Part shown: one piece after another, positions 44,491 through 52,365 of the stretch
Numbering within the stretch: position 1 is the first letter of the stretch
Layout of the letters: each line of letters starts with the position of its first letter
IMG/VR virus record: IMGVR_UViG_3300005613_000011
Location: 49,267 to 113,266 of that record
From: a virus
DNA: 64,000 bases
Reading direction: 5' to 3' (one strand)
Notes under the pieces: model-generated
Told to the model about the DNA's origin: nothing
The model's database searches: none
Seen by the model: the letters and a program-made list of their open reading frames with translations, nothing else
Made by a program: the position numbers and the translations under genes

Positions 44491-46830
44491 ATGGCTAAAA
44501 ATAAAAGTGATATAATAGTTGACAATTTGAAAGGTTTTATTCGCAAAGGCGCTTCTTCTACTCCCGAAGGTTACGTTCCTACTGGTCATTTCAGTCTAGA
44601 TTTCGTAATCAATCACGGAGAGCTACCAGAGAAAATAGATTTATCTGAATTGGAAGGATATGATCCTTCTGAAAATCTGGGTATTCCCCTTGGTAAGCTT
44701 GTAATGTTGTACGGAGAAGAGGGAGGGGGGAAAAGCTCAATTGCATACAGAATATCTGGTTATGCTCAAAAGTTAGGTTATCCTGTTGCATGGTTGGATA
44801 CCGAACATAGTTTTGCAGAGAATCTCGCTAAGATCAATGGGGTTGATGTAGACGAGTTGTATTATTCTACAATGTCTAATCCTAAAGATCCTGACAAGGT
44901 TTATTTTGCAGAAGATGTTTTTGATTCTATTATTGAATTGATTAAGTCTGGTGTCAAAGTAATTATTCTCGATTCGGTTGCGAATCTTGTTCCAAAAGAA
45001 AGGATGGAAGGTAGTGCTGAGAAGATAATTGTTGGGAAACTCGCCAGATTGATGTCTGAAAATCTTGGTAAATTGGTTGCTTATGCCGCAAAGTTTGGAA
45101 CTTTATTGGTTTTTATTAATCAATTAAGATTCAAGATAGGCATAATGTTTGGATGTTTCCATTATAATTCTCGTGTGGTTTTATCTGATGGGACAACGAA
45201 AAAAATTGGTACTATTGTCAATAATAAATTAGATTTGGAAGTTATGTCTTATAATCCTGATACAGGAGATATAGAGCCAAAGAAGATTATAGATTGGCAT
45301 GATAATGGTAGTTTAACAGAAGATGAATGCTTTTTGAATTTTGTTGTAGAAAAACACGGAGGGAATGGAAGGACTAGGTTTTCATGTACTCCAAATCATA
45401 AAATTTTTGTCCCTGAATCTAACGAAAAGTGTTCTAACTATAGCAAAACTATTAGTGCTGGAGATTTGGAGATTGGAGACGAAATATTAGTATCTCAACC
45501 TTACTATTTAAATGACGTGCAAAGACAAATTGTTTATGGGTCTATTCTTGGAGATGGGAATATAAGACCTGGTAGATATAATAGTTCTTGTAGTAATTTG
45601 AGGATTGGTCATGGTCGAGAACAAAAAGATTATTGTCATTGGAAGCAGGAAATTCTTGAGCCTTGGATTGGGTATAGTAAAAACAAGGAAGATAGATACG
45701 ATTTTGAAACTATCCCTATGTTAGAATTGACGAAATTGCAGTATTCCACTAAATATATAACACCAGATTCTAGAGATCCTAGAAATAAAGAAAAAATTAT
45801 TCCAGACGAAATTATTGATAATTTAGGTGAATTAGGGCTTGCTATTTGGTATCTTGATGATGGAACATTTGGTGGTCATTATTCTAAGTGGGGAAATGGT
45901 AAGTCTACTATTTGTTGTATTAAATTTTCCAATAGAGATAAAATGATGAAGACTTTTGATAAATTTGGTTTATGTCCTAAGTTAAAAAAAGTTGGATTTT
46001 TCTTTAATTCTGAAGATACAAGAAAATTACATTCTATTATATGTAAATATGTTCCACCTTGTATGGAATATAAAATTCATCCTAACTTTAGAGGTAAATA
46101 TGATTTTGATATTGACGATCAAGATGACAATATAAAAGAATTGAGAGCAATATCAGCAAAGATCATTGATATTCATGAGAAGGCACCTACAAGAACTAAA
46201 AAGAAATTTGATTTAACGATAGAAGATAATGCATCATATATTGTTGATGGAGCTATAGTCCATAATTCTCCGGAAACTACTCCTGGTGGTATGAGTTTGA
46301 AGCACAATTCATCCTTGATTATCAAGATCACAAAGAAGAAAAGTAGAGATGCCGAAATAGAAATTCCTGGCGAAGATGGAAAAATGAAGCTTATCGGCAG
46401 GAAGTCATACATGAAGGTTGAAAAGAATAGGTTTGCCAAGCCTTGTTTTGAGAATATAGAAGTTCCTATTTATTACATGGAATATTTTCCCAACATAGAA
46501 GAAATAATGTTTGAAACTGGTCGCCAGTTAAAAGTTATTTCTGTCAGGAAGGGAGTATTCAAGTGGACTGATCAAAAAGGCGAAAAACATGAAGCTGAAG
46601 GTAGGTCTGATTTTATAGAGCATATAAAATATAACGAACTTCGGTATTCATTGGCGAAGCATCTCTACGATGTTGCGAATGAAAGCGAAACTATTTTGCC
46701 TCCAGAAATAGTTAAGTGGTTGAAAAATCATGAAGTTAATAATAGTGGTAACAATGATGATGAGAAACCAACCGCCGAGAAGGAGACTGCCGGAAGTGGA
46801 GAGGAAGAAAGTACTCAATCTGGCGATTGA
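44491..46830 (+). CDS. recA: RecA recombinase with an in-frame intein
   Basis: 779 residues including a 371-residue intein. N-extein: GASSTPEGYVPTGHFSLDFV, Walker A YGEEGGGKSSIAYR (about 73-86), AWLDTEHSFAENLAK, VIILDSVANLVPK (Walker B), FINQLRFKIGIMFG (loop L2 entry). The intein begins at Cys222 and ends Asn592. C-extein: SPETTPGGMSLKHNSSLIIK completes loop L2, followed by about 170 residues and an acidic tail. It is strand exchange and recombination repair for the phage. The tail of this gene overlaps the primase TOPRIM gene. Function depends on splicing, because the intein cuts the DNA-binding loop. Confidence 0.85.
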   Translation: MAKNKSDIIVDNLKGFIRKGASSTPEGYVPTGHFSLDFVINHGELPEKIDLSELEGYDPSENLGIPLGKLVMLYGEEGGGKSSIAYRISGYAQKLGYPVAWLDTEHSFAENLAKINGVDVDELYYSTMSNPKDPDKVYFAEDVFDSIIELIKSGVKVIILDSVANLVPKERMEGSAEKIIVGKLARLMSENLGKLVAYAAKFGTLLVFINQLRFKIGIMFGCFHYNSRVVLSDGTTKKIGTIVNNKLDLEVMSYNPDTGDIEPKKIIDWHDNGSLTEDECFLNFVVEKHGGNGRTRFSCTPNHKIFVPESNEKCSNYSKTISAGDLEIGDEILVSQPYYLNDVQRQIVYGSILGDGNIRPGRYNSSCSNLRIGHGREQKDYCHWKQEILEPWIGYSKNKEDRYDFETIPMLELTKLQYSTKYITPDSRDPRNKEKIIPDEIIDNLGELGLAIWYLDDGTFGGHYSKWGNGKSTICCIKFSNRDKMMKTFDKFGLCPKLKKVGFFFNSEDTRKLHSIICKYVPPCMEYKIHPNFRGKYDFDIDDQDDNIKELRAISAKIIDIHEKAPTRTKKKFDLTIEDNASYIVDGAIVHNSPETTPGGMSLKHNSSLIIKITKKKSRDAEIEIPGEDGKMKLIGRKSYMKVEKNRFAKPCFENIEVPIYYMEYFPNIEEIMFETGRQLKVISVRKGVFKWTDQKGEKHEAEGRSDFIEHIKYNELRYSLAKHLYDVANESETILPPEIVKWLKNHEVNNSGNNDDEKPTAEKETAGSGEEESTQSGD
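45154..46266 (+). mobile_element. Intein with LAGLIDADG endonuclease in RecA
   Basis: Residues 222-592: it begins CFHYNSRVVLSDGTTKKIG (block A), has block B-like FSCTPNHKIFVP, LAGLIDADG motifs in VYGSILGDGNIR and AIWYLDDGTFG, then block F/G TIEDNASYIVDGAIVHN before Ser +1. It sits between MFG and SPETT of DNA-binding loop L2. Among known RecA inteins the M. leprae one is, as I recall, at this same place. The endonuclease motifs are intact, so it should be mobile. Confidence 0.85.
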
Positions 46831-47491
46831 TACTTTATATTCACAAGAAGGCAAAGAAGCTCTAGATTATTTGAAAACATCACGAGGATTTTCTGCTTAT
46901 ACAATTAATAGTTTCGGGCTGGGATACGTTCCGTCCCGAGTAAATAATATTTATGGAGATCCTCATGAGTTCGCGGGAAGAATAGTGTTGCCAATTCGCA
47001 ATTCATATGGCGATTTGGTAGCACTATCTTCTCGTGATTTTCGTGAAGGGGCAAGGAACAAGTTTTTTCATGAACAGTTCAAGAAATCTAATTGTTTATT
47101 TGCACTTGATATAGCAAAAGCGTCGATTATAAAAAATAACAAGGTAATAGTTGTTGAAGGTGAATTAGATGTTATGAAGATGTATTCTGTAGGTATTAAG
47201 TATACGGTAGGTACTTGGGGGAGTTCTTTCAGCATAAAACAGGTATCTTTGCTTGCCAGATATTGTCAGGAAATATTTTTGTTATTTGATGGTGACGATG
47301 CCGGTAGAAATGTAATAAGGCGTTCAATGAAAATGAATATTACGTATGGATTAGACGGGTCCGGTATAACGCTTATACCTTCATATCTGCCTGATGGGTT
47401 TGATCCAGATGACTTTATAAAAGAAAACGGGAAAGATGAAATGATAAAACTTCTTAGAAGATCTAAAAAATCGATTGGAGATCAATCATGA
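46730..47491 (+). CDS. Primase catalytic (TOPRIM) protein
   Basis: 253 residues from the longest ATG; the true start may be one of three tandem ATGs at 46754-46760 and the gene overlaps recA by up to 100 bases. It matches the DnaG core without its zinc domain: EALDYLKTSRGFSAYTINSF (about 43-62), GRIVLPIRNSYGDLVALSSR, VIVVEGELDVMKM (TOPRIM Glu) and LLFDGDDAGRN (metal-binding Asp). It would make RNA primers together with the CHC2 protein encoded at 33722. Length is shorter than full DnaG (about 600), consistent with a primase in two pieces. Confidence 0.8.
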   Translation: MKLIIVVTMMMRNQPPRRRLPEVERKKVLNLAIDTLYSQEGKEALDYLKTSRGFSAYTINSFGLGYVPSRVNNIYGDPHEFAGRIVLPIRNSYGDLVALSSRDFREGARNKFFHEQFKKSNCLFALDIAKASIIKNNKVIVVEGELDVMKMYSVGIKYTVGTWGSSFSIKQVSLLARYCQEIFLLFDGDDAGRNVIRRSMKMNITYGLDGSGITLIPSYLPDGFDPDDFIKENGKDEMIKLLRRSKKSIGDQS

Positions 47492-48501
47492 CTTTTGCTG
47501 ATATTGTTTACGTTCCACCTGAGTTGCAATCTATCATGGGATCTGTTGATACTTTTGTTAGACATAGGGCAAAGAGTAATACTAGAGCATATGATAAATA
47601 TCATCCATCTGCATTTGGGCAGTGTTTGAGAAAAATGCAGTACATGAGATATGTTTCTATGGGTTTGATACATGGAGAAGAAGAAGAGTTTGAAAGTAAG
47701 ATGCTTCGTTTGTTTGAGAAAGGACATAGTACACAAGCGAGATGGGAAAAGTATTTTATTGGGTTAGGAGTACTTCGTGGTATTTGGACATGTACTAATC
47801 CATTGTGTCGCCTTTTTGATGATTCTGGGGAGATTATAAAAACAAATGATGTTGAGTCTTATTTTAAAGAGAAGCCAAGGAAGTATGGAGAGGATAATAA
47901 GATAGGCATATTCAAGCCAGATAAATGTATTTGTGGGTGTAACAGGTTTGCTTATGAGGAGATTTGCGTTGAAGATGAAGAATTAAATCTGCGTGGACAT
48001 GTGGATATGATCTTGGATTTTTCCAGGTTTGATCCCTCTATATTTAATAGTACTCCTGTTTCTTTCGATGTTGGTAATTTCCCTAAATCTCCTATTGTGG
48101 TAGATATGAAAACAATGAATGATTATAGATGGAAACAAAAGCTTATGAAGAGTGGTGTTAGCTTGTCATACAGAATACAGCTTTGTATTTATGCTAATTT
48201 ATTAGATTTGGATTATGGTGTTTTAATTTACGAGAACAAGAATACGTCTGAAGCTAGGGCATTTAAAATAGAACGGGCGACAGATACAGTTTTTGCACAG
48301 GTAAAGCAACAAGCCATTGCCATGAATAAAATGGCTGCTTTAGAAAGGCCAAAACTTCCACCCCCCAGACCTGGGACTAAAGACGATTACGAATGTAGTA
48401 ATTGTGGTTTCAAGTCTGTATGTCATAAAAGTACAGTTTGGGCAGATGAGGATAAACTTAACGATAACAGACAAAAATTTTATGGTAATTTGCTGGAATG
48501 A
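47488..48501 (+). CDS. Cas4/RecB-family exonuclease-like protein with possible Fe-S cluster
   Basis: 337 residues. PD-(D/E)xK signature: GHVDMILDF (Asp174), IVVDMKTMND (Asp206, Lys208), and QLCIYANLL (QxxxY-type motif). Cys46 (SAFGQCLRKMQY) together with Cys303, Cys306 and Cys312 (YECSNCGFKSVC) have the C...CxxC...C spacing seen in Cas4 and AddB, which hold a 4Fe-4S cluster. An extra Cys-rich loop (CTNPLCRLF and CICGCNRF) sits in between, perhaps zinc. It is probably a 5'-3' exonuclease in recombination. Its ATG overlaps the primase stop and it lies beside recA. Confidence 0.8.
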   Translation: MTFADIVYVPPELQSIMGSVDTFVRHRAKSNTRAYDKYHPSAFGQCLRKMQYMRYVSMGLIHGEEEEFESKMLRLFEKGHSTQARWEKYFIGLGVLRGIWTCTNPLCRLFDDSGEIIKTNDVESYFKEKPRKYGEDNKIGIFKPDKCICGCNRFAYEEICVEDEELNLRGHVDMILDFSRFDPSIFNSTPVSFDVGNFPKSPIVVDMKTMNDYRWKQKLMKSGVSLSYRIQLCIYANLLDLDYGVLIYENKNTSEARAFKIERATDTVFAQVKQQAIAMNKMAALERPKLPPPRPGTKDDYECSNCGFKSVCHKSTVWADEDKLNDNRQKFYGNLLE

Positions 48502-48584
48502 AGTGGAGGAATTGTTTTAAATAAGCGATATTAAAGATAGTAAAAATTGATTCATTAAAAATTGTTCTTACTTAGGAGAAAATA

Positions 48585-48932
48585 ATGATCGAAGACAGTA
48601 CTGAAAAAGTTCCTTATGTTAATTCAGATGACCCAACATTGCTTCTTATAAAAGGAAGCATACAAGACAGGGAAGAAGCAAAAAAGTATGTGAAACGAAC
48701 AGCCAATGCTGTTTTTCAAGTTATACAGAAACATAGCGTGGCTCATCTGAGATGTGTTGGAGCTGCTTCTCTTAATAATGCTGTGAAAAGCCTTATTATA
48801 GCTAGTGGCGATGCGAAGACTAAAGGTATGGATTTAGTCGCTTCCCCAAGTTTTCAAACAGTTACTTTCGGTGAAACCGGAGAAAAAACATCTATCGTAC
48901 TTAAAGTTTTCGATCTGGGCGAAGATAACTAA
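48585..48932 (+). CDS. SpoVS-like protein
   Basis: 115 residues from ATG 48585 after TTAGGAGAAAATA. From about residue 20 it follows the SpoVS family: LLIKGSIQDREEAKKYVKRT, LRCVGAASLNNAVKSLIIAS (matching IQAIGAGALNQAVKA), GMDLVASPSF (matching GVDLICIPAF), then KTSIVLKVFDL. SpoVS is a small Alba-like nucleic-acid-binding fold known in sporulating bacteria and also elsewhere. An N-terminal extension of about 20 residues is present. In the phage it lies between the Cas4-like nuclease and Gp157-like genes, so a DNA or RNA-binding role is plausible. Confidence 0.75.
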   Translation: MIEDSTEKVPYVNSDDPTLLLIKGSIQDREEAKKYVKRTANAVFQVIQKHSVAHLRCVGAASLNNAVKSLIIASGDAKTKGMDLVASPSFQTVTFGETGEKTSIVLKVFDLGEDN

Positions 48933-48947
48933 CACAGGAGAAATATT

Positions 48948-49535
48948 ATGGATAGCAAAACCATTGCTACTATTTTATCTAGTGGTAATGTAAAGCCTCT
49001 GGATTCAGAATTCGAAATTGAAGAATTGATTCTATCCGTTAACGGCATTAATGAAAAAATAAGCTGGTATAAAGAACTAAAGAAACAGAGGATGGAAAAA
49101 ATAACGAGCGAAATAGACAAATTGGAAGGTAGAAGAAATCTTTTGAAAGAGATAATTATATCTACTCTAAAAAAGAACGAAAAAACATCACTTAACTTTC
49201 CCGGCATAGGTAAAGTTGTTATGAAGAAGACTGAAGGCATTTGGAAAGTGGAAGATGAAGAATCTCTAATTAAATATCTTGAAAAAGAACTCGATAAAGA
49301 CGAGTTTGAAAAAGTTGTTAAAATTAAAGAATCTATCGTGAAAGCAGTTTTGGATAAGAAACTTGATATGTGGGAACAGTCTGGTTCTCTTCCAAGTTCT
49401 GTAGCTAAAGAAGAAGGGAAAGAGTCTGTTGCCGTGATTATAGACAAGGATTTCTCTGATAACAAGAAAATGCAGGAGATTATCCAGTCTGTAGAAAGTG
49501 TAGATGTTGAAGATATGGACGATCTGGAGATATGA
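48948..49535 (+). CDS. Gp157/Mu Gam-like coiled-coil protein
   Basis: 195 residues from ATG 48948 with AGGAG upstream. A long helix, KELKKQRMEKITSEIDKLEG then RRNLLKEIIISTLKK, is followed by a beta hairpin FPGIGKVVMKKTEGIWKVED and a helical, acidic C-terminus, the pattern of the Siphovirus Gp157 and Gam-like family, which bind DNA ends or protect phage DNA from host nucleases. The match is at the level of architecture and a few residues, so it is moderate. It lies next to the Cas4-like nuclease and may protect phage DNA from it or from host enzymes. Confidence 0.55.
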   Translation: MDSKTIATILSSGNVKPLDSEFEIEELILSVNGINEKISWYKELKKQRMEKITSEIDKLEGRRNLLKEIIISTLKKNEKTSLNFPGIGKVVMKKTEGIWKVEDEESLIKYLEKELDKDEFEKVVKIKESIVKAVLDKKLDMWEQSGSLPSSVAKEEGKESVAVIIDKDFSDNKKMQEIIQSVESVDVEDMDDLEI

Positions 49536-50251
49536 AGAAGCATTTATTAGATATTTCTAAGGTCAAAAAGGCACATAATAAACTGAGGAACTTGTATAAT
49601 AAGATTCCAGAGACCATAGGTTGTATGGAAAATCTTGATAAGTGCAAAAGTTTTTGTTGCAATATCCAAACACCTCAAGTTCTTTATGTCGAGTTTTTAT
49701 ATACTTGGAATGATATCCTTGCGAATTGGTCACTCCAAGATATTTTGGACCTGATTAAATCTGCTGTTCGTTGCTATTTGAGCAATAATACAATTAAAGG
49801 GTGTATTTTTAGAAATAAAGATACCGGCTTATGCATGCAACACAAAACCAGATGTTTTAATTGCTATTGTTACGGCATAACCCCTAAAGAAGAGTTCGAT
49901 CTGCGTCTTGAAAAGTTTAAAAAAATATATGAAGATAAAAATGTTGTGTTCCACGATCAATGTTCGTTGGTTAAAACAAAAAATGGTGAAGAGGTTACTA
50001 GTGAAGATTTGGATGGTTGGTGGGATGATCTTGTAAAAATTGAGCATTCTATAGGTATAGAAAAAAATCTTATTAATGATGGACCTGATGGATCATACAG
50101 GACTTATCACGATCATCTTGTATTACATTTGTTGCCTGATGTCGTTATAAACCAGATGACTATTATTAAGATGTCAATTGACGAAAGCGGGAAAGAGGCA
50201 TGTGTGCAGTCTTTAATTAATTGTCTTGCTAACAAGATAGAAATTATCTGA
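49532..50251 (+). CDS. Cysteine-rich protein, YkgJ-like zinc/iron-binding
   Basis: 239 residues overlapping the previous stop by ATGA. A CxxxCC-type motif, DKCKSFCCN (about 37-45), and later TGLCMQHKTRCFNCYCYG (about 99-116) give the cysteine pattern of YkgJ/CxxxCC metal-chelating proteins. The remainder is helical. The function in that family is poorly known. The following 110 bases belong to the left side of a TnpB element. Confidence 0.6.
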   Translation: MKKHLLDISKVKKAHNKLRNLYNKIPETIGCMENLDKCKSFCCNIQTPQVLYVEFLYTWNDILANWSLQDILDLIKSAVRCYLSNNTIKGCIFRNKDTGLCMQHKTRCFNCYCYGITPKEEFDLRLEKFKKIYEDKNVVFHDQCSLVKTKNGEEVTSEDLDGWWDDLVKIEHSIGIEKNLINDGPDGSYRTYHDHLVLHLLPDVVINQMTIIKMSIDESGKEACVQSLINCLANKIEII

Positions 50252-50349
50252 AACTGAGCGAGAAAACTACAGTAATTTATTCCAAATAGATGATAGCGAA
50301 AAACAAAAAATAATTTATAAATAAAGAAGGATTTGGTAAATTGTGAGTG

Positions 50350-50355
50350 TATAAT
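50350..50355 (+). promoter_or_regulatory. Candidate -10 box placed for a leaderless tnpB transcript
   Basis: TATAAT at 50350-50355, within TATAATATAAG seven bases before ATG 50362. No ribosome site precedes that ATG. An identical TATAATATAAG is one base before ATG 55411. Transcription would start at or next to the start codon. No -35 box is evident. Confidence 0.35.
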
Positions 50356-50361
50356 ATAAGT

Positions 50362-51627
50362 ATGCTTAAGTGTCTTAAACTACAAATAAGAAATCCTAAA
50401 CCAATACTAGAAGAACTAGGAAGAATAACTACAGGTCTATATAACACAGCTAACTACGAACGAAGACAACAATGGAAAGAAACAGGTAAAATCCCGAACT
50501 ATGTAGATCAATATAGAAGCTTAAAAGACAATCATCTTTATAAACTATTACATTCTCAAGTAGCACAACAAACCCTTAAAGAAGTTGATAAAGCATATAG
50601 ATCTTGGTATTCACTCAGAAAAAAAGATGAAAGAACTAAACCTCCTAGATTTCGTAAACCAGATACACCTAAGTCTATTTGGTTTACACCTGCTTCCTTT
50701 AAAGTAGTAAATAATAAAGAAATCAGATTATCTGTTGGAAATCTAAGAAAAGATAAACCGTTTGAATATATCAAAGTGAGTTTTGATTCAAGGTATAATA
50801 TTAAAGAACTAAGAGTGAAGATGATAAATGTTGTTTTTGAAGATAATAAAGTCTTTGCTTGTCTTTGTTGTGAGTTTAAGGAACCAGAATTGCAAGAATC
50901 AAAAGGCATTATTGCAATAGATTTAGGTATTAATAATTTAGTAGCTCTTACAGACGATCAAGGACATGAAGAAATAATTAGTGGTGGAGAGATACTTTCT
51001 CACCAAAGATATTTCAATAAGAAAGTAGGACAACTCCAGTCAAGATTAGATAAACCAAAATCAACTAAATGTATTAGAAGATTGAAACAAAAGCAGTCAA
51101 GACAGATAAAACACAAGTTGCATATTGTAACGAAGTATTTAGCAGAGAAAGCTAAACAGGAAAAGGCTAGTATTGTTATAGGAGACTTGAATGGATTAAG
51201 AAAAAACAAATCAAAGAAAAAGGTTGTTAATGAAGATGGTGAGACAAAGAATAAAAGACAGATTAATAAAAAAGCAGGACAGAAAATTCATAGCTGGTCA
51301 TACGCTACTTTCGCTTCGCTCCTTGACTATAAATGTAAGGAAAGAGGAGTAAAATTATTTAAAGTAAGCGAACGGTATACCAGTAGAAGGTGTTTTGCTT
51401 GTAGTAAGGTTAAAAGAAGTAACAGAGTAAAAAGAGGTTTATATAAATGTAGTTGTGGATATCAGTGTAATTCTGATATAAATGGAGCTAGAAATATTTT
51501 AGCTAACTTTACTACAAAAAACGTATCTCTTGTATCTAACAATATTAGAGTAGTTGCTACTGGCACTAGCCTATCTATACTAAGATTTCAGGAGACTGGA
51601 ATTTTAGCAGGCAGAGAATCTGCATGA
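50362..51627 (+). CDS. tnpB: TnpB RNA-guided nuclease with altered RuvC-II motif
   Basis: ATG 50362 is preferred (MLKCLKLQIRNP is a typical TnpB start); a GTG 15 bases earlier is in frame. RuvC-I is IIAIDLGINNLVAL (catalytic Asp about 190), RuvC-III is CNSDINGARNILAN (Asp), and the zinc finger is RRCFACSKVKRSNR with YKCSCGYQ. At RuvC-II, where a Glu is usual (VVIEDL), this protein has IVIGDLNGLRKN, with Gly; a rearranged or absent third carboxylate is possible. The spacing between zinc cysteines is otherwise normal. It would use an RNA from its own 3' end as guide. Confidence 0.8.
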   Translation: MLKCLKLQIRNPKPILEELGRITTGLYNTANYERRQQWKETGKIPNYVDQYRSLKDNHLYKLLHSQVAQQTLKEVDKAYRSWYSLRKKDERTKPPRFRKPDTPKSIWFTPASFKVVNNKEIRLSVGNLRKDKPFEYIKVSFDSRYNIKELRVKMINVVFEDNKVFACLCCEFKEPELQESKGIIAIDLGINNLVALTDDQGHEEIISGGEILSHQRYFNKKVGQLQSRLDKPKSTKCIRRLKQKQSRQIKHKLHIVTKYLAEKAKQEKASIVIGDLNGLRKNKSKKKVVNEDGETKNKRQINKKAGQKIHSWSYATFASLLDYKCKERGVKLFKVSERYTSRRCFACSKVKRSNRVKRGLYKCSCGYQCNSDINGARNILANFTTKNVSLVSNNIRVVATGTSLSILRFQETGILAGRESA

Positions 51628-51643
51628 ATTTATTCATAGCAGA
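51611..51643 (+). repeat. Right-end hairpins of the TnpB element
   Basis: Two alternative stems: GCAGA 51611-51615 with TCTGC 51619-51623, and TCTGC-ATGAAT 51619-51629 with ATTCAT-A-GCAGA 51632-51643 (one bulged A). This switch-like arrangement at the tnpB 3' end is typical of IS200/IS605 right ends and of the 3' part of the associated RNA. Confidence 0.6.
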
Positions 51644-51664
51644 GTGTCAATCTTGGGAGTGATA

Positions 51665-52006
51665 ATGAGCGAGAAGAGAAGGATTAAAATTCTTGATACT
51701 GAATATAAAGAGGAAGAGAAATTAGTATACTGGCACATTGAAGTACTTGACGATAAAAGCAAGATAAAATTGGCTATGCGTGTCAAGGAATTGATGGATG
51801 GTTTTGGTATCGTTGGAAATGTAACTACTGAGCAGTTGTTGAAATTTCTTGATGATATAAAAGGAAAAGAGTTAGATTGGGTTTTTGAGGTAAGATCCAG
51901 TAATTTGCCGGATAAGGTTACTGAAGATAATGCTGGTAGTGTTGCTAGTGTTATAGACGGAGATCCTTATCCGGAAGTTTTTAGAGCGGAAACAAAAGAC
52001 TTGTGA
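51665..52006 (+). CDS. Protein of unknown function (113 aa)
   Basis: ATG 51665 is chosen because GGGAG precedes it by six bases; a GTG at 51644 lies inside the IS end. The product is small, acidic and mixed (KLVYWHIEVLDDKSKIKLAM, LLKFLDDIKGKELDWVFEV). No family. It overlaps the start of the thioredoxin-like gene by four bases and so is probably co-translated with it. Confidence 0.6.
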   Translation: MSEKRRIKILDTEYKEEEKLVYWHIEVLDDKSKIKLAMRVKELMDGFGIVGNVTTEQLLKFLDDIKGKELDWVFEVRSSNLPDKVTEDNAGSVASVIDGDPYPEVFRAETKDL

Positions 52007-52365
52007 AATTATTATTTTTTGGTAGTGAAGAGTGTGATTCATGTGATAAATGGCTTACTGCGTTTAAGGCCGAACAATTTCCGTCTTTTGTCCCTGGAGA
52101 AAAGAATACAAATATAGAATTTATTTATATAGACGCTTTTGCAGATGAACAGCAGAAGTTTTGTGACAATCATGAGGTTGACGAGATTCCTCATATCAAG
52201 GTCTACGATTCTAATAATCGTATCATTTTCAATAAGATAGGGTTTTTCCATCCGAAAGGTTTGTGGAAAATATTTTATTCTTCTGTTCCGATAAGAAAAA
52301 AGGCAAAGGCGATTTTCTCAGGATCTCGCAAAGTATCTGCTTTTAATCTTTCGAAAAATAAGTGA
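52003..52365 (+). CDS. Thioredoxin-like protein
   Basis: 120 residues from GTG 52003. FFGSEECDSCDKWLTAFK contains a CDSC redox pair (CxxC), followed by a strand with IEFIYIDAFADEQ and the cis-proline loop EIPHIKVYDSNNRII. These are the landmarks of thioredoxin/glutaredoxin folds. It probably reduces disulfides or ribonucleotide reductase during infection; there is no reductase gene in the window. The stop overlaps the next gene's GTG. Confidence 0.75.
   Translation: MKLLFFGSEECDSCDKWLTAFKAEQFPSFVPGEKNTNIEFIYIDAFADEQQKFCDNHEVDEIPHIKVYDSNNRIIFNKIGFFHPKGLWKIFYSSVPIRKKAKAIFSGSRKVSAFNLSKNK

Larger units (their letters stand above)
50252..51650 (+). mobile_element. IS200/IS605-type element with TnpB (tnpB only)
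   Basis: The right end is visible: after the tnpB stop a hairpin (TCTGCATGAAT with ATTCATAGCAGA, 51619-51643) is followed by GTGTCAA, and the same GTCAA ends the elements at 26236 and 57314. The left end is not resolved within 50252-50361, so the start given is only the edge of the preceding gene. No tnpA is present, so it is not autonomous. The bases following the right end (from 51651) would be the guide portion of the TnpB RNA if the usual rules apply. Confidence 0.6.
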
